From assembly GCA_035540915.1 (NCBI GenBank), contig DATLFQ010000059.1, positions 1-14,481 on the forward strand: a DNA stretch of 14,481 bases, read 5' to 3'. Below the pieces are notes generated by a model that was given only the letters and a program-made list of their open reading frames with translations, was not told the origin of the DNA and searched no databases. This DNA is from DATLFQ01 sp035540915 (GTDB lineage: Bacteria; Actinomycetota; Acidimicrobiia; Acidimicrobiales; GCA-2861595). The translations under genes and the position numbers were made by a program. Positions 1 to 7,153 of the stretch are shown piece by piece (position 1 is the stretch's first letter; each line of letters opens with the position of its first letter).

Positions 1-164
1 CTGGGCGAAGGCCGGCGGCGCCGGGGCACCGACCGGCGCTGGCCGCCGGAGTAGCGCGGCCGGCAACGGCGACGCGTATCACTTCCGCCCCGGGCGCCTC
101 CGGGCAGGAGATGGCGCTGCTCCAATCGAACCGGTCGGGACCACCCACTTGTAGCGTGGCCGAC
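1..164. other. left-edge intergenic stretch, no confident gene
   Basis: No gene can be supported here. One plus-strand frame reads 17 residues from the window edge to a TAG at 52-54; this could be the tail of an upstream gene but is too short to judge. On the minus strand a GTG at 80-82 opens a frame that runs off the left edge, with only a weak GGAG-like site before it. The right part holds the probable promoter of the sigma-factor gene (TAGCGT at 152-157). Confidence 0.3.
152..157 (+). promoter_or_regulatory. candidate -10 element of the sigma-factor gene
   Basis: TAGCGT fits the actinobacterial TANNNT -10 pattern and lies exactly 7 nt before an in-frame GTG at 165. Transcription would then begin at or next to that codon, giving a leaderless mRNA. 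There is no TTGACA-like -35 at the usual distance; CGAAC (127-131) lies 25 nt upstream and could be an ECF-type -35. The element is read by eye only. Confidence 0.35.
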
Positions 165-740
165 GTGGCGACGACGGACCTGGGCCGGCTGCTGGAGTCC
201 GCCGCCGGCGGCGACCAGGCGGCGTGGGCCGCGCTGGTACACCGGCTGGTCCCCTACGTGATGGCGGTGACCCGCTCGTTCCAGCTCGCCGCCGCGGACG
301 CGGCCGACGTGAACCAGACCTGCTGGCTCCGGCTGGTGGAGCACATCCACCGCATCGACGACCCCGACAGCATCGCCTGCTGGCTCGGCACCACCGCCCG
401 GCGCGAGTGCCAGTCGATCCTGAAGCGCCGGCGGCGCGTCGTCGTCCTCGACGACGCCACCGAGCCCGAGCCGCCGGGCGGCCCCGGCCCCACGCCCGAC
501 CACGGCGTGCTGGCCAGCGAGCGCCACCGCACCCTGTGGGCCGCCTTCTCGGCGCTGTCGCCCCGGGACCAGGCCCTCCTCCGCCTCCGCAGCACCGACC
601 CACCGATGCCGTACGACGACATCGTGGCCACCCTCGGGATGGCCAAGGGCAGCATCGGCCCGACCCTCGGGCGGGCCATCGACCACCTGAAGCAGCAGAT
701 CAAGGCGCTGGGCGTCGAACCCGACGACCTGCGCCCCTAG
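165..740 (+). CDS. sigma-70 family (ECF-like) RNA polymerase sigma factor
   Basis: Predicted alternative sigma factor that directs RNA polymerase to a small set of promoters. Counting from GTG 165 (191 aa), residues about 17-90 match region 2, including the DAADVNQTCWLRL stretch and the WLGTTARREC helix. Residues about 123-177 form a region 4 helix-turn-helix ending in the GSIGPTLGRA signature typical of actinobacterial ECF-like factors. A proline-rich linker of about 30 residues joins them. The frame is open up to an ATG at 111, but AGGAG abuts that ATG with no spacing. The extra 18 residues also look unlike a sigma-factor N-terminus, so I prefer GTG 165 (a GTG at 156 is also possible). No anti-sigma factor with a zinc or transmembrane region is adjacent; the next gene follows after 9 nt and is probably co-transcribed. 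Factors of this type are, to my knowledge, often neighbours of CHAT and S8 peptidase genes. Confidence 0.85.
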   Translation: MATTDLGRLLESAAGGDQAAWAALVHRLVPYVMAVTRSFQLAAADAADVNQTCWLRLVEHIHRIDDPDSIACWLGTTARRECQSILKRRRRVVVLDDATEPEPPGGPGPTPDHGVLASERHRTLWAAFSALSPRDQALLRLRSTDPPMPYDDIVATLGMAKGSIGPTLGRAIDHLKQQIKALGVEPDDLRP

Positions 741-749
741 GAGGCAGCC

Positions 750-1232
750 ATGGCCGAGAACGACCTCACCGAGCCGCCCGAGGACCGCGCCCTTCTGGAG
801 GAACTGGGCCAGGCCCTGCGGGCGGCGGAGCCGGTGCCCGAGCAGTGGCGCTTCGCCGCCATCGGGTCGTTCACCTGGCGCAGCGTCGACGCCGAGCTGG
901 CCGAGCTGGCCTTCGACTCGGCGGCCGCAGGACAGGGCGCGGCGCTGGTGCGGGGACCCGCGACGGCCGAGCGGATGCTCGTGTTCGAGACGCCGACCCG
1001 GCGCGTGGAGCTGGAGGTCACCCCGGCGGGCGGCGGGCGGTTCTCGGTGGTGGGCCAGCTGCTGCCCGAGGCCGCCGGGACGGTCGAGCTGCGCCAGGAC
1101 GCGGGCTCGACCACGGTGGAGGCCGACGCCAGCGGCCGGTTCTCGGCCGGCGGGCTCGCCGCCGGGCCGCTGAGCCTGCGCTGCACCGTGCCCGGCACCC
1201 CGCCGGTGGAGACGGCCTGGCTGCTGGTCTGA
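750..1232 (+). CDS. small protein paired with the sigma factor, carboxypeptidase-regulatory-like C-terminus
   Basis: Predicted 160-aa cytoplasmic protein with no signal peptide, membrane segment or cysteine pair. It starts at ATG 750 behind a strong AGGAGG (739-744) and 9 nt after the sigma-factor stop, so the two genes are almost certainly one transcript. Residues 1-45 look helical and charged. A WRSVDAELAELAFDS block follows, and the C-terminal half (about 80-155) is beta-rich with repeated G-x-F and L-x-V-x-G patterns like carboxypeptidase regulatory-like or transthyretin-type folds. I recall similar proteins directly after sigma factors in actinobacterial CHAT clusters, but I know of no proven function. 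Binding or restraining the sigma factor, or being the substrate of a cluster protease, are guesses from position. Existence as a gene is well supported by start site, spacing and codon use. Confidence 0.75.
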   Translation: MAENDLTEPPEDRALLEELGQALRAAEPVPEQWRFAAIGSFTWRSVDAELAELAFDSAAAGQGAALVRGPATAERMLVFETPTRRVELEVTPAGGGRFSVVGQLLPEAAGTVELRQDAGSTTVEADASGRFSAGGLAAGPLSLRCTVPGTPPVETAWLLV

Positions 1233-1294
1233 ACCGCCCCCGGGCTACCCTTCCGGTGGCTCGTGCCGCAGTGGGGGGCCAGGGAGGTCGTCGG

Positions 1295-3070
1295 ATGGCG
1301 CGTCGGAACCTCGTCCTCGGCGTGGCACTCGGACTCCTGGGTGCCGTCGCAGCCGTTCCCGCTCTACCGGGCGCCCGTGCCACCGACGAGGCGCAGATCG
1401 TCCCGGACATCACCAAGCTCCGCTACGTCGGGCAGGGCTACTTCACCTCGGCCAGTGCGCTCCCTGCGGCCGACGACCTCGGGGCCGTCCTGCCCCTGCT
1501 GACGCCCGACGGCCGGTTCAACCCGTCGGGCGCGTACCACCCCTTCGACACGAACGTGTTCGAGGTGCTCGCCCTGCCCTACCGGGCCGCCGGCGACCAG
1601 TTCGCCGACGACCCCTACGGCAACGGCGGCGACCCCCGGCACGGGTTCTGCGGCGGGGATCCCCGCTCGGCGCGCGAGCGGCCGGGCGACCTGGCCTTCC
1701 TCGCCGGCGAGTGTCCGAACCACCAGCTCGAGTACCTCGACTACTACGAGACCACCATGGCCGACATCCTCGGCGGCTTCGGCGTCACGTTCCACCGCTA
1801 CCGCTTCGAGAACCCGGGCAGCGACAACACCCAGGCGGGGACGGCCTACAACGCGGCCGCCGTCGTCCCCGGGGCGAGCCACCCCGACGAGACGGTGATC
1901 ATCGGCGCCCACTACGACCAGACCAACGACGGCCCGGCCAGCGCCTGGGACTCCCAGGAGGGGCACGCCCAGATCATCCGGGTGGCCAAGCTCATGGCGG
2001 ACTACTGGACGGCGACCGGGACGCGCCCGGCGGCCACCGTCAAGTTCATCCCCTGGGACGGCGAGGAGTCCGGCGCGCTCGGGTCGGCCGACTACGTCGA
2101 CAACAACGTGGTGCCCGGCCAGGAGTTCTCCGTGCGCAGCTACTGGAACACCGACCCGTGCGCCGGCGGGTACCCCGCCTTTCGCTTCGGCAACCCGCTC
2201 GACCGGGTCGACCTCGGCATTCAACTGGCCAACATCCGCCCGTCGGACGACCTGCTCGCGCTCGACGACACGATGCCTCCGGCGGCGGCCGAGGAGCGCT
2301 TCCGCCGCTTCAACGTCAAGGCCCTGCTCCTGGTGGAGCAGGTGTTCGACCACCTGGACGACACGATCACGCTTCCCGGGGGCATCCGGCGGGAGATCTT
2401 CGTGTCCTCGGCCGAGGCGGCGGCCGACCCGCTCCGTTACCCCTTCGGCGGCGACATCGGCCCCGGGAAGGACGTCGTGCTCGGGACGTCACGCCCGATC
2501 CTGTTCTCGAGCGACTGGCGCAACTTCGAGCGGGTGGGCATCCCGTTCTTCAACCCGGGGCCCGACATCACCGGCCCCTCCTCGCAGCTCGAGCTGGGCA
2601 ACCCCGACGCCCTGGTCGTCCTGCACACGCCCCTCGACAACATGCGCACACTGAACGCCTACGCCGGCGGACCCCTCGACGGGAGCCGCTTCGCCGAGGG
2701 GTGGATCAAGGGCATGGAGATGTGCGCGCACCTGCTCGCCTGGGGAATGCTCCAGCCCGAGCAGGCGGGTGCCACCCCCGTGAACGACGACGTGGTCGCC
2801 TACTACGAGGCGCTGCCCAACGAGGCGCGAGCCGGTCAGGCGGTGAAGTTCGACGCGTCGGGTTCCCACCAGCGCATCTCGGGCCGCCCGCAGGCGGGCC
2901 ACCTGGAGTACCGGTGGGACTTCGGCGACGGCACCGAGGGCAACGGTGCCGTCGTCAACCACGTCTTCGCGCAGCCGGGCGTTTACGAGTCGCGCCTCAC
3001 CGTCCGCGACCCCCGAACCGGATCGACCGACGAGATGGTCGTCCCGATCACGGTGCTGGCCGCCCTGTAG
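1295..3070 (+). CDS. secreted M28-family zinc peptidase with C-terminal PKD domain
   Basis: Predicted 591-aa exported aminopeptidase-type metalloenzyme. ATG 1295 follows AGGGAGGT (1281-1288) at good spacing. Residues 1-29 are a Sec signal peptide (two arginines, a long Leu/Ala/Val core, then a P-G-A-R-A cleavage region). The M28 metal set looks complete: H206-x-D208 in GAHYDQ, D219 in AWDSQ, E257-E258 in WDGEESG, D287 in NTDP and H444 in VLHTPLDN. Residues about 505-591 form a PKD domain with the WDFGDG signature at 541-546, usually used for binding proteins or polysaccharide outside the cell. Cysteines in the N-terminal part may form a disulfide. The gene lies 62 nt after the sigma-partner gene; TACCCT at 1246-1251 could be its own -10. 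It converges on the S8 peptidase gene with only 12 bp between stops. Substrate is unknown. Confidence 0.9.
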   Translation: MARRNLVLGVALGLLGAVAAVPALPGARATDEAQIVPDITKLRYVGQGYFTSASALPAADDLGAVLPLLTPDGRFNPSGAYHPFDTNVFEVLALPYRAAGDQFADDPYGNGGDPRHGFCGGDPRSARERPGDLAFLAGECPNHQLEYLDYYETTMADILGGFGVTFHRYRFENPGSDNTQAGTAYNAAAVVPGASHPDETVIIGAHYDQTNDGPASAWDSQEGHAQIIRVAKLMADYWTATGTRPAATVKFIPWDGEESGALGSADYVDNNVVPGQEFSVRSYWNTDPCAGGYPAFRFGNPLDRVDLGIQLANIRPSDDLLALDDTMPPAAAEERFRRFNVKALLLVEQVFDHLDDTITLPGGIRREIFVSSAEAAADPLRYPFGGDIGPGKDVVLGTSRPILFSSDWRNFERVGIPFFNPGPDITGPSSQLELGNPDALVVLHTPLDNMRTLNAYAGGPLDGSRFAEGWIKGMEMCAHLLAWGMLQPEQAGATPVNDDVVAYYEALPNEARAGQAVKFDASGSHQRISGRPQAGHLEYRWDFGDGTEGNGAVVNHVFAQPGVYESRLTVRDPRTGSTDEMVVPITVLAAL

Positions 3071-3082
3071 GCGGCAGGTCCG

Positions 3083-4282
3083 TCAGCCGACGTAGACCCC
3101 GAGGTCGGGCCGCCAGGGCAGGCCAGAGGCGTACAGCAGCTCGAACGCGACCTGGTTGGCCGGCCGGCCCGACCCGATGGCCAGGGCGGCGATGCGGCCG
3201 GCGACCTTTGGGGTCGCGAACGACGTCCCGCTCCACGTCGCCCACCCGGTGTACTCGGTCCCGTCGGACTCGGTGAAGGTCAGGTAGTTGCTGAGAACCT
3301 TGGTGCCCGAGGCGCACGCGTCGACCCACCAGCCGTGGCCGCTGAAGTCCGAGATCGGCGGCAGGCCGTCGACCATCTGAGCCTCGGGCGTCTCGTCGAC
3401 GGCGGCCACCGCGATCACGCGCTTGAGGGCGGCCGGGAACATCGGCCGTCGCATGGCGTAGTTGCCGGCGGCGGCGACCACCACGGTGGTGGCGGGCAGC
3501 GAGTTGATGGCCTCGACGATCGACACCGGTGGGACGTCGTTCCTGGCGTATCCGCCCAGGGACAGGTTGATGACGTCGGCGTCGGCGTTGGCCAGGATGG
3601 CGTTCGCCACCTCCAGGTCGTCGGCCACCCAGTCGTCGTCGAGGACGGCCGTCATGCGCACGGTGGCCGAGGGCGCCTCGCGCAGGACGATGCCGGCGAT
3701 GAAGGTGCCGTGGCCGTCTGCGTCGTCGAGCATCCCGTCCGTCGGCGAGACGTCGACGCGGTCGTCGCCATCGGCCGCCGCCACCAGGCGGGCGCCGGCC
3801 TCATTGACGAAGTCGGCGGCCTTGCCGTCCTGCACCAGGCCGCTGTCGAGCACGGCGACGGTGAAGGCGCACGGCTCCGCCGACTTCAGCTTCACCGGGT
3901 CCTTGGCCGGTACCGGCAGGTCGGCCGGCATGAAGCCGGGGGACTGCCAGGCGCCGACCACGTGGTTGGGCGCCACCCGCGGCTCGGGGCCGTCGGTGAC
4001 CTGGCGCAGTCGGGACACCACGGCGTCGACGCTCATCCGTGGCTCGAGTTCGAACCGCACCACCGGGAAGTCCCGCTCGCGGAGGTAGCGCAGCTTTTCG
4101 GGCAGGTCGCACTGCCGGCCGCCCCAGCGCCTCAGCTCATCCTCGACCATGGGAAGGTCGTCGCGATGGACCAGCACCTCGCCCGGCCGGTACCAGTACT
4201 CCCCCATCAGCGTGCAGTTCTCCGACGCGATGTCTCGTCGGTCCAGCAGGCGCGCCAGGCGCGTCTCGACGGGCGGTGGCAT
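3083..4282 (-). CDS. S8 subtilisin-like serine peptidase, no signal peptide
   Basis: Predicted 399-aa serine endopeptidase. The start is ATG at 4280-4282, behind GGGGAGGAAA, a near-ideal ribosome site; the frame stays open 27 codons further upstream, but into the control region. The catalytic set is complete: D146 in VAVLDSG, H191 in DGHGTFIAG, oxyanion N274 in AAAGN, and S354 in SGTSFATPKVAG. There is no signal peptide or membrane segment, so it should act in the cytoplasm, unusual for most subtilases. Residues about 30-110 precede the catalytic domain and look like alternating strands and helices (VLVHRDD, VVRFELEP, then an amphipathic helix), suggesting an inhibitor-I9-like propeptide or a sensing domain; this is inference. 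It is transcribed divergently from the TPR-CHAT gene, and such pairs recur in Actinobacteria as far as I recall, pointing to a shared pathway. Confidence 0.92.
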   Translation of the reverse strand: MPPPVETRLARLLDRRDIASENCTLMGEYWYRPGEVLVHRDDLPMVEDELRRWGGRQCDLPEKLRYLRERDFPVVRFELEPRMSVDAVVSRLRQVTDGPEPRVAPNHVVGAWQSPGFMPADLPVPAKDPVKLKSAEPCAFTVAVLDSGLVQDGKAADFVNEAGARLVAAADGDDRVDVSPTDGMLDDADGHGTFIAGIVLREAPSATVRMTAVLDDDWVADDLEVANAILANADADVINLSLGGYARNDVPPVSIVEAINSLPATTVVVAAAGNYAMRRPMFPAALKRVIAVAAVDETPEAQMVDGLPPISDFSGHGWWVDACASGTKVLSNYLTFTESDGTEYTGWATWSGTSFATPKVAGRIAALAIGSGRPANQVAFELLYASGLPWRPDLGVYVG

Positions 4283-4413
4283 TCGGTTTCCTCCCCTGGG
4301 ATCGGTCACGACGCCCGGACCGGGCGCAACTCCACGAAATCGTGACAGGTCTGGTTGATACATTGCGGAGCCGAGCCGGCCCGGGCCGGGCCCGGCCCAC
4401 GGGAACAGGATTG
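4283..4413. promoter_or_regulatory. divergent control region between the S8 peptidase and TPR-CHAT genes
   Basis: This 131-bp gap must carry both promoters. It holds a 7-bp inverted repeat, GTCACGA (4305-4311) and TCGTGAC (4340-4346), 28 bp apart. The right arm also pairs with CACGA (4333-4337) around a central AA, making a compact 12-bp palindrome, CACGAAATCGTG. On the plus strand TACATT (4359-4364) is a candidate -10 for the CHAT gene, with a leader of about 45 nt. The nested repeats overlap the place where its -35 should lie, as expected for an operator. For the S8 gene I see the ribosome site but no convincing -10. Confidence 0.45.
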
Positions 4414-7059
4414 GTGCACGTGGCTGCGGTCCCCGACGAGGCGCTGGCCCGAGCGCTGGAGGCGGTCAGCACCGCATGGACGTCGCCGGCCCAGGCCGGG
4501 CGGCTGGCGACCGAGGTGCTGGCCGGCAGCGGAGCCGACCCGGAGGCGAGGTCGGTGGCGGCCCGGGCGCTCGGTCTGGCCGCAACCGCCTGTGGCGACC
4601 CGGTGGCCGCGGCGCGCCACCTGCGGCGGGCCGCCCGCCTGGCCGAGAGGGCGGGGCTCCCCGAGCGGGTGGTGGAGGCGCGCGCGGGACTGGTCAACGC
4701 CCTGGCCTCCGCCGGGCAGATGCAGGCGGCGCTCGCCGAGGCGGACCGGGCCGTCGGGCTGGCCCGGGGCCGGCCGGCGGCCGTGCTGGCCTACAACCGG
4801 GCCGTCGTGCTGTGGCGGCTGGGCCGGCTGGACGAGTCCGTCGAGTGGTGCAACCGGGCGCTGGCCACCTTCGTGCGCGTCGGCGACGGCACCGCCCAGG
4901 CCCGAGTCCTGAGCGACCGGGGCGTCGCCCGGGCCTACCAGGGCCGGTGGTCGGCGGCTCTGGCCGACCTCGAACGGGCCGAGGCCATCCACCGGGCCGG
5001 CGGTCATCGCCTCGCCGCCGCGCAGGTGCTGCACAACAAGGGCTTCGTGCTGGCGCTCCAGGGCGACGTGCCCGGCGCGCTCGCCCGCTACGACGAGGCC
5101 GCCGCCGAGTTCGAGCACGTCGGTGGCGACGCCGCCGTCCTGCACCTCGACCGGGCCGAGGTGCTGCTGTCGGTCCGCCTGGTCGAGGAGGCCGGCGCCG
5201 CCGCCGACCGGGCGGTGGCCGACTACCGACGGCGGCGGATGGCGGCCAACGTGGCCGAGGCCCGGCTGGTGGTCGCCCGGGCGGCGCTGGCCCGCCGGGA
5301 ACCCGCCGCAGCGAGCCGCGCTGCGACGCAGGCCCGCCGGGCCTTCCTGCGCCAGGGCCGGCCCGGCTGGGCGGCGCTGGCCGGCTCGGTGGCCCTCCAG
5401 GCCGCCTGGGCCACCGGGCGGCGCGGGCCGGCCGAACTGGCGCGCGCCCGGTGCGTCGCGGCCGAGCTGGCCGAGCGCGGCCTGGCCGGGCCGGCGCTGG
5501 ACGCCCGGATTCTCGCCGCCCGGCTCGCCCTGGAGCTGGGCCAGCGCGATGCCGCCGCAGCCGAGCTGGCGCTCGCGGCCCGGGCGCGACGGCGCGGGCC
5601 GGCGGAGCTCCGGGTGCACGCCTGGTACGCAGAGGCGCTGCGCCGCCTGGCCGACGGCGACCGCCGCGGGGCGACGACCGCCCTGCGCGCCGGCATCGGC
5701 GTGGTGGACCGCTTCCGCTCGACGCTCGGCGCCACCGAGCTGCGGGCCGGGGCCAGCGGGCACGGCGTGGAGCTGGCAGCCCTGGGGCTGCGCCTGGCCG
5801 TCGAGGACGATCGGCCCGACCAGGTGCTGGCCTGGTCCGAGCGGTGCCGGGCCGCCACCGTGCTGCTGCGACCAGCCCGGCCGCCGCGCCCGTCAGCCGG
5901 GGCCCGCCAGGAGGCCGAGCTGCGCCGGGTCGCCCGCGACCTGGACGCCGCCGCCCTCGCCGGCCACCCGACCGGCCATCTGCTCCGGCGCCAGCGCGAC
6001 CTGGAGCAGGCGCTGCGGTCCCGAGCCCGCCACGCCGGCGGCGGGTGGGCACCGCCGCCGGCTCTGGTTCGCCCGTCCCGGGCGCTGTCCGGCGCCCTGG
6101 GCGCCGATCGCGCGCTCGTCGAGTACGTCGGCCTCGACGGGGGGCTGCGCGCCGTGGTCGTCCGCCGGGGCGGGGCGACCCTCCATCGCCTGGGTGAGGA
6201 GGCCGCGGTCCGCGCCCGGCTCGGCGACCTGCGGTTCGCCCTCCGGCGCCTGGCCCACGGGCTGGACGCCGGCGGGGCGGCCACCCGGTCGGCCGCCGCC
6301 GCAGCGGCCGAGCTGGACGAGCTGCTGGTGGCGCCCCTGGCCGACCGGCTGGGCGGCGGCGAGGTGGTGGTGGTGCCGACCGGCGTGCTGGCGTCGCTGC
6401 CGTGGTCCGCCCTTCCCTCGCTCGGCGGGCGCACCGTCTCGGTGGCGCCGTCGGCGGCGATGTGGCTGAGGGCATCTCGCGCCCGGAAGACGGCGGCGGG
6501 GCCGCCCTCGCCGGTGGTGCTGGCGGCCGGCCCCGGCCTGCCCGCCGCGGCGGCCGAGGTGACCGGCCTGGCCCGGAGCTATCCCGGTGCCGTCCGGCTG
6601 ACCGGCCGCCGGGCGACGGCCCCGGCGGTGATCGCCGCGCTGGACGGGGCCGGCCTGGCCCATGTCGCCGCGCACGGCAGCTTCCGGTCCGACAACCCGT
6701 TGTTCTCGTGCCTCCACCTGGCCGACGGGCCCCTCACCGTCTACGACCTGGAGGGACTGCGCCAGGCCCCCGACGTGGTCGTGCTGTCGGCCTGCGACTC
6801 GGCCCTGGCCGATGTGGGCCCGGGCGACGAGCTGATCGGTCTCGCCGCCGCCCTGTTCGCGCTGGGAACCGCGGCCCTGGTCGCCACCGTGGTCCCGGTG
6901 CCCGACGCCGCCACGCGCAGGTTCATGTCCCGCTTCCACCGCCACCTGCGGACCGGGCTCGGCCCGGCGCCCGCCCTCGCCGCCGCCCGCGCCGACGCGC
7001 GCCCGGACCCCGCGCTGGCAGTCGCCGCTGCCGGCTTCGTCTGCCTGGGCGCCGGCTGA
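4414..7059 (+). CDS. TPR-CHAT protein, caspase-like cysteine peptidase
   Basis: Predicted 881-aa cytoplasmic protein. Residues about 30-500 are helical pairs of TPR type (for example LAYNRAVVLWRLGRLDESVEW and LHNKGFVLALQGDVPGALARYDEA segments), normally a surface for binding partners. Residues about 640-881 form a CHAT domain, the caspase/separase-like fold, with VVVVPTGVLASLPWSAL leading in, catalytic H754 in HVAAHGSF and C794 in VLSACDSA. Both catalytic residues are present, so it should be an active peptidase. Related TPR-CHAT proteins partner with type III-E CRISPR and with gasdermins; that is family knowledge and neither partner is seen here. The start is uncertain: AGGA (4407-4410) serves GTG 4414 at short spacing or GTG 4420 at better spacing, and the frame is open far upstream through the control region. 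Its neighbours (S8 peptidase, sigma factor) suggest a proteolytic signalling pathway. Confidence 0.9.
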   Translation: MHVAAVPDEALARALEAVSTAWTSPAQAGRLATEVLAGSGADPEARSVAARALGLAATACGDPVAAARHLRRAARLAERAGLPERVVEARAGLVNALASAGQMQAALAEADRAVGLARGRPAAVLAYNRAVVLWRLGRLDESVEWCNRALATFVRVGDGTAQARVLSDRGVARAYQGRWSAALADLERAEAIHRAGGHRLAAAQVLHNKGFVLALQGDVPGALARYDEAAAEFEHVGGDAAVLHLDRAEVLLSVRLVEEAGAAADRAVADYRRRRMAANVAEARLVVARAALARREPAAASRAATQARRAFLRQGRPGWAALAGSVALQAAWATGRRGPAELARARCVAAELAERGLAGPALDARILAARLALELGQRDAAAAELALAARARRRGPAELRVHAWYAEALRRLADGDRRGATTALRAGIGVVDRFRSTLGATELRAGASGHGVELAALGLRLAVEDDRPDQVLAWSERCRAATVLLRPARPPRPSAGARQEAELRRVARDLDAAALAGHPTGHLLRRQRDLEQALRSRARHAGGGWAPPPALVRPSRALSGALGADRALVEYVGLDGGLRAVVVRRGGATLHRLGEEAAVRARLGDLRFALRRLAHGLDAGGAATRSAAAAAAELDELLVAPLADRLGGGEVVVVPTGVLASLPWSALPSLGGRTVSVAPSAAMWLRASRARKTAAGPPSPVVLAAGPGLPAAAAEVTGLARSYPGAVRLTGRRATAPAVIAALDGAGLAHVAAHGSFRSDNPLFSCLHLADGPLTVYDLEGLRQAPDVVVLSACDSALADVGPGDELIGLAAALFALGTAALVATVVPVPDAATRRFMSRFHRHLRTGLGPAPALAAARADARPDPALAVAAAGFVCLGAG

Positions 7060-7088
7060 CCCGCTGACCCGGGAAGTCGGGCGAACGT

Positions 7089-7127
7089 GGTGCCGTATCG
7101 CGCGTCCTGGCACGCGATACGCGCACC
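7089..7127. terminator. imperfect long hairpin after the CHAT gene
   Basis: GTATCGCG (7095-7102) pairs with CGCGATAC (7113-7120) across a 10-nt loop. GGTGC (7089-7093) and GCACC (7123-7127) extend the stem past a small internal loop. It begins 30 nt after the CHAT stop, between convergent genes, and has no T-run. It is probably a transcription end or mRNA-stabilising structure; an operator role is less likely because no gene starts here. Confidence 0.5.
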
Positions 7128-7153
7128 GGTTCGGCCGCGCCGACCTTCACCGG

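Noticed and set aside
224..1294. A very long plus-strand open frame that continues into the M28 peptidase gene
   Set aside because: The part before 1295 is Arg/Gly/Pro-rich, overlaps the sigma and partner genes in another frame, and a good ribosome site plus signal peptide mark the true start at 1295.
1364..2353. Long minus-strand open frame opposite the M28 gene
   Set aside because: Val/Gly/Arg-rich shadow produced by high G+C third positions; no motif or ribosome site, and the plus strand has a complete catalytic protein.
4039..4413. N-terminal extension of the TPR-CHAT frame to 4039
   Set aside because: It runs through the opposite-strand S8 gene and the shared control region, has an Arg/Ser/Pro-rich composition without domain features, and would leave no promoter between divergent genes.
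4414..7059. Type III-E CRISPR or gasdermin system around the TPR-CHAT protein
   Set aside because: No Cas protein, repeat array, Csx30-like or gasdermin-like gene is present in the window.
5893..7113. Long minus-strand frame opposite the CHAT domain
   Set aside because: Gln/Gly/Arg-rich shadow with no domain pattern; the plus-strand CHAT motifs are unambiguous.
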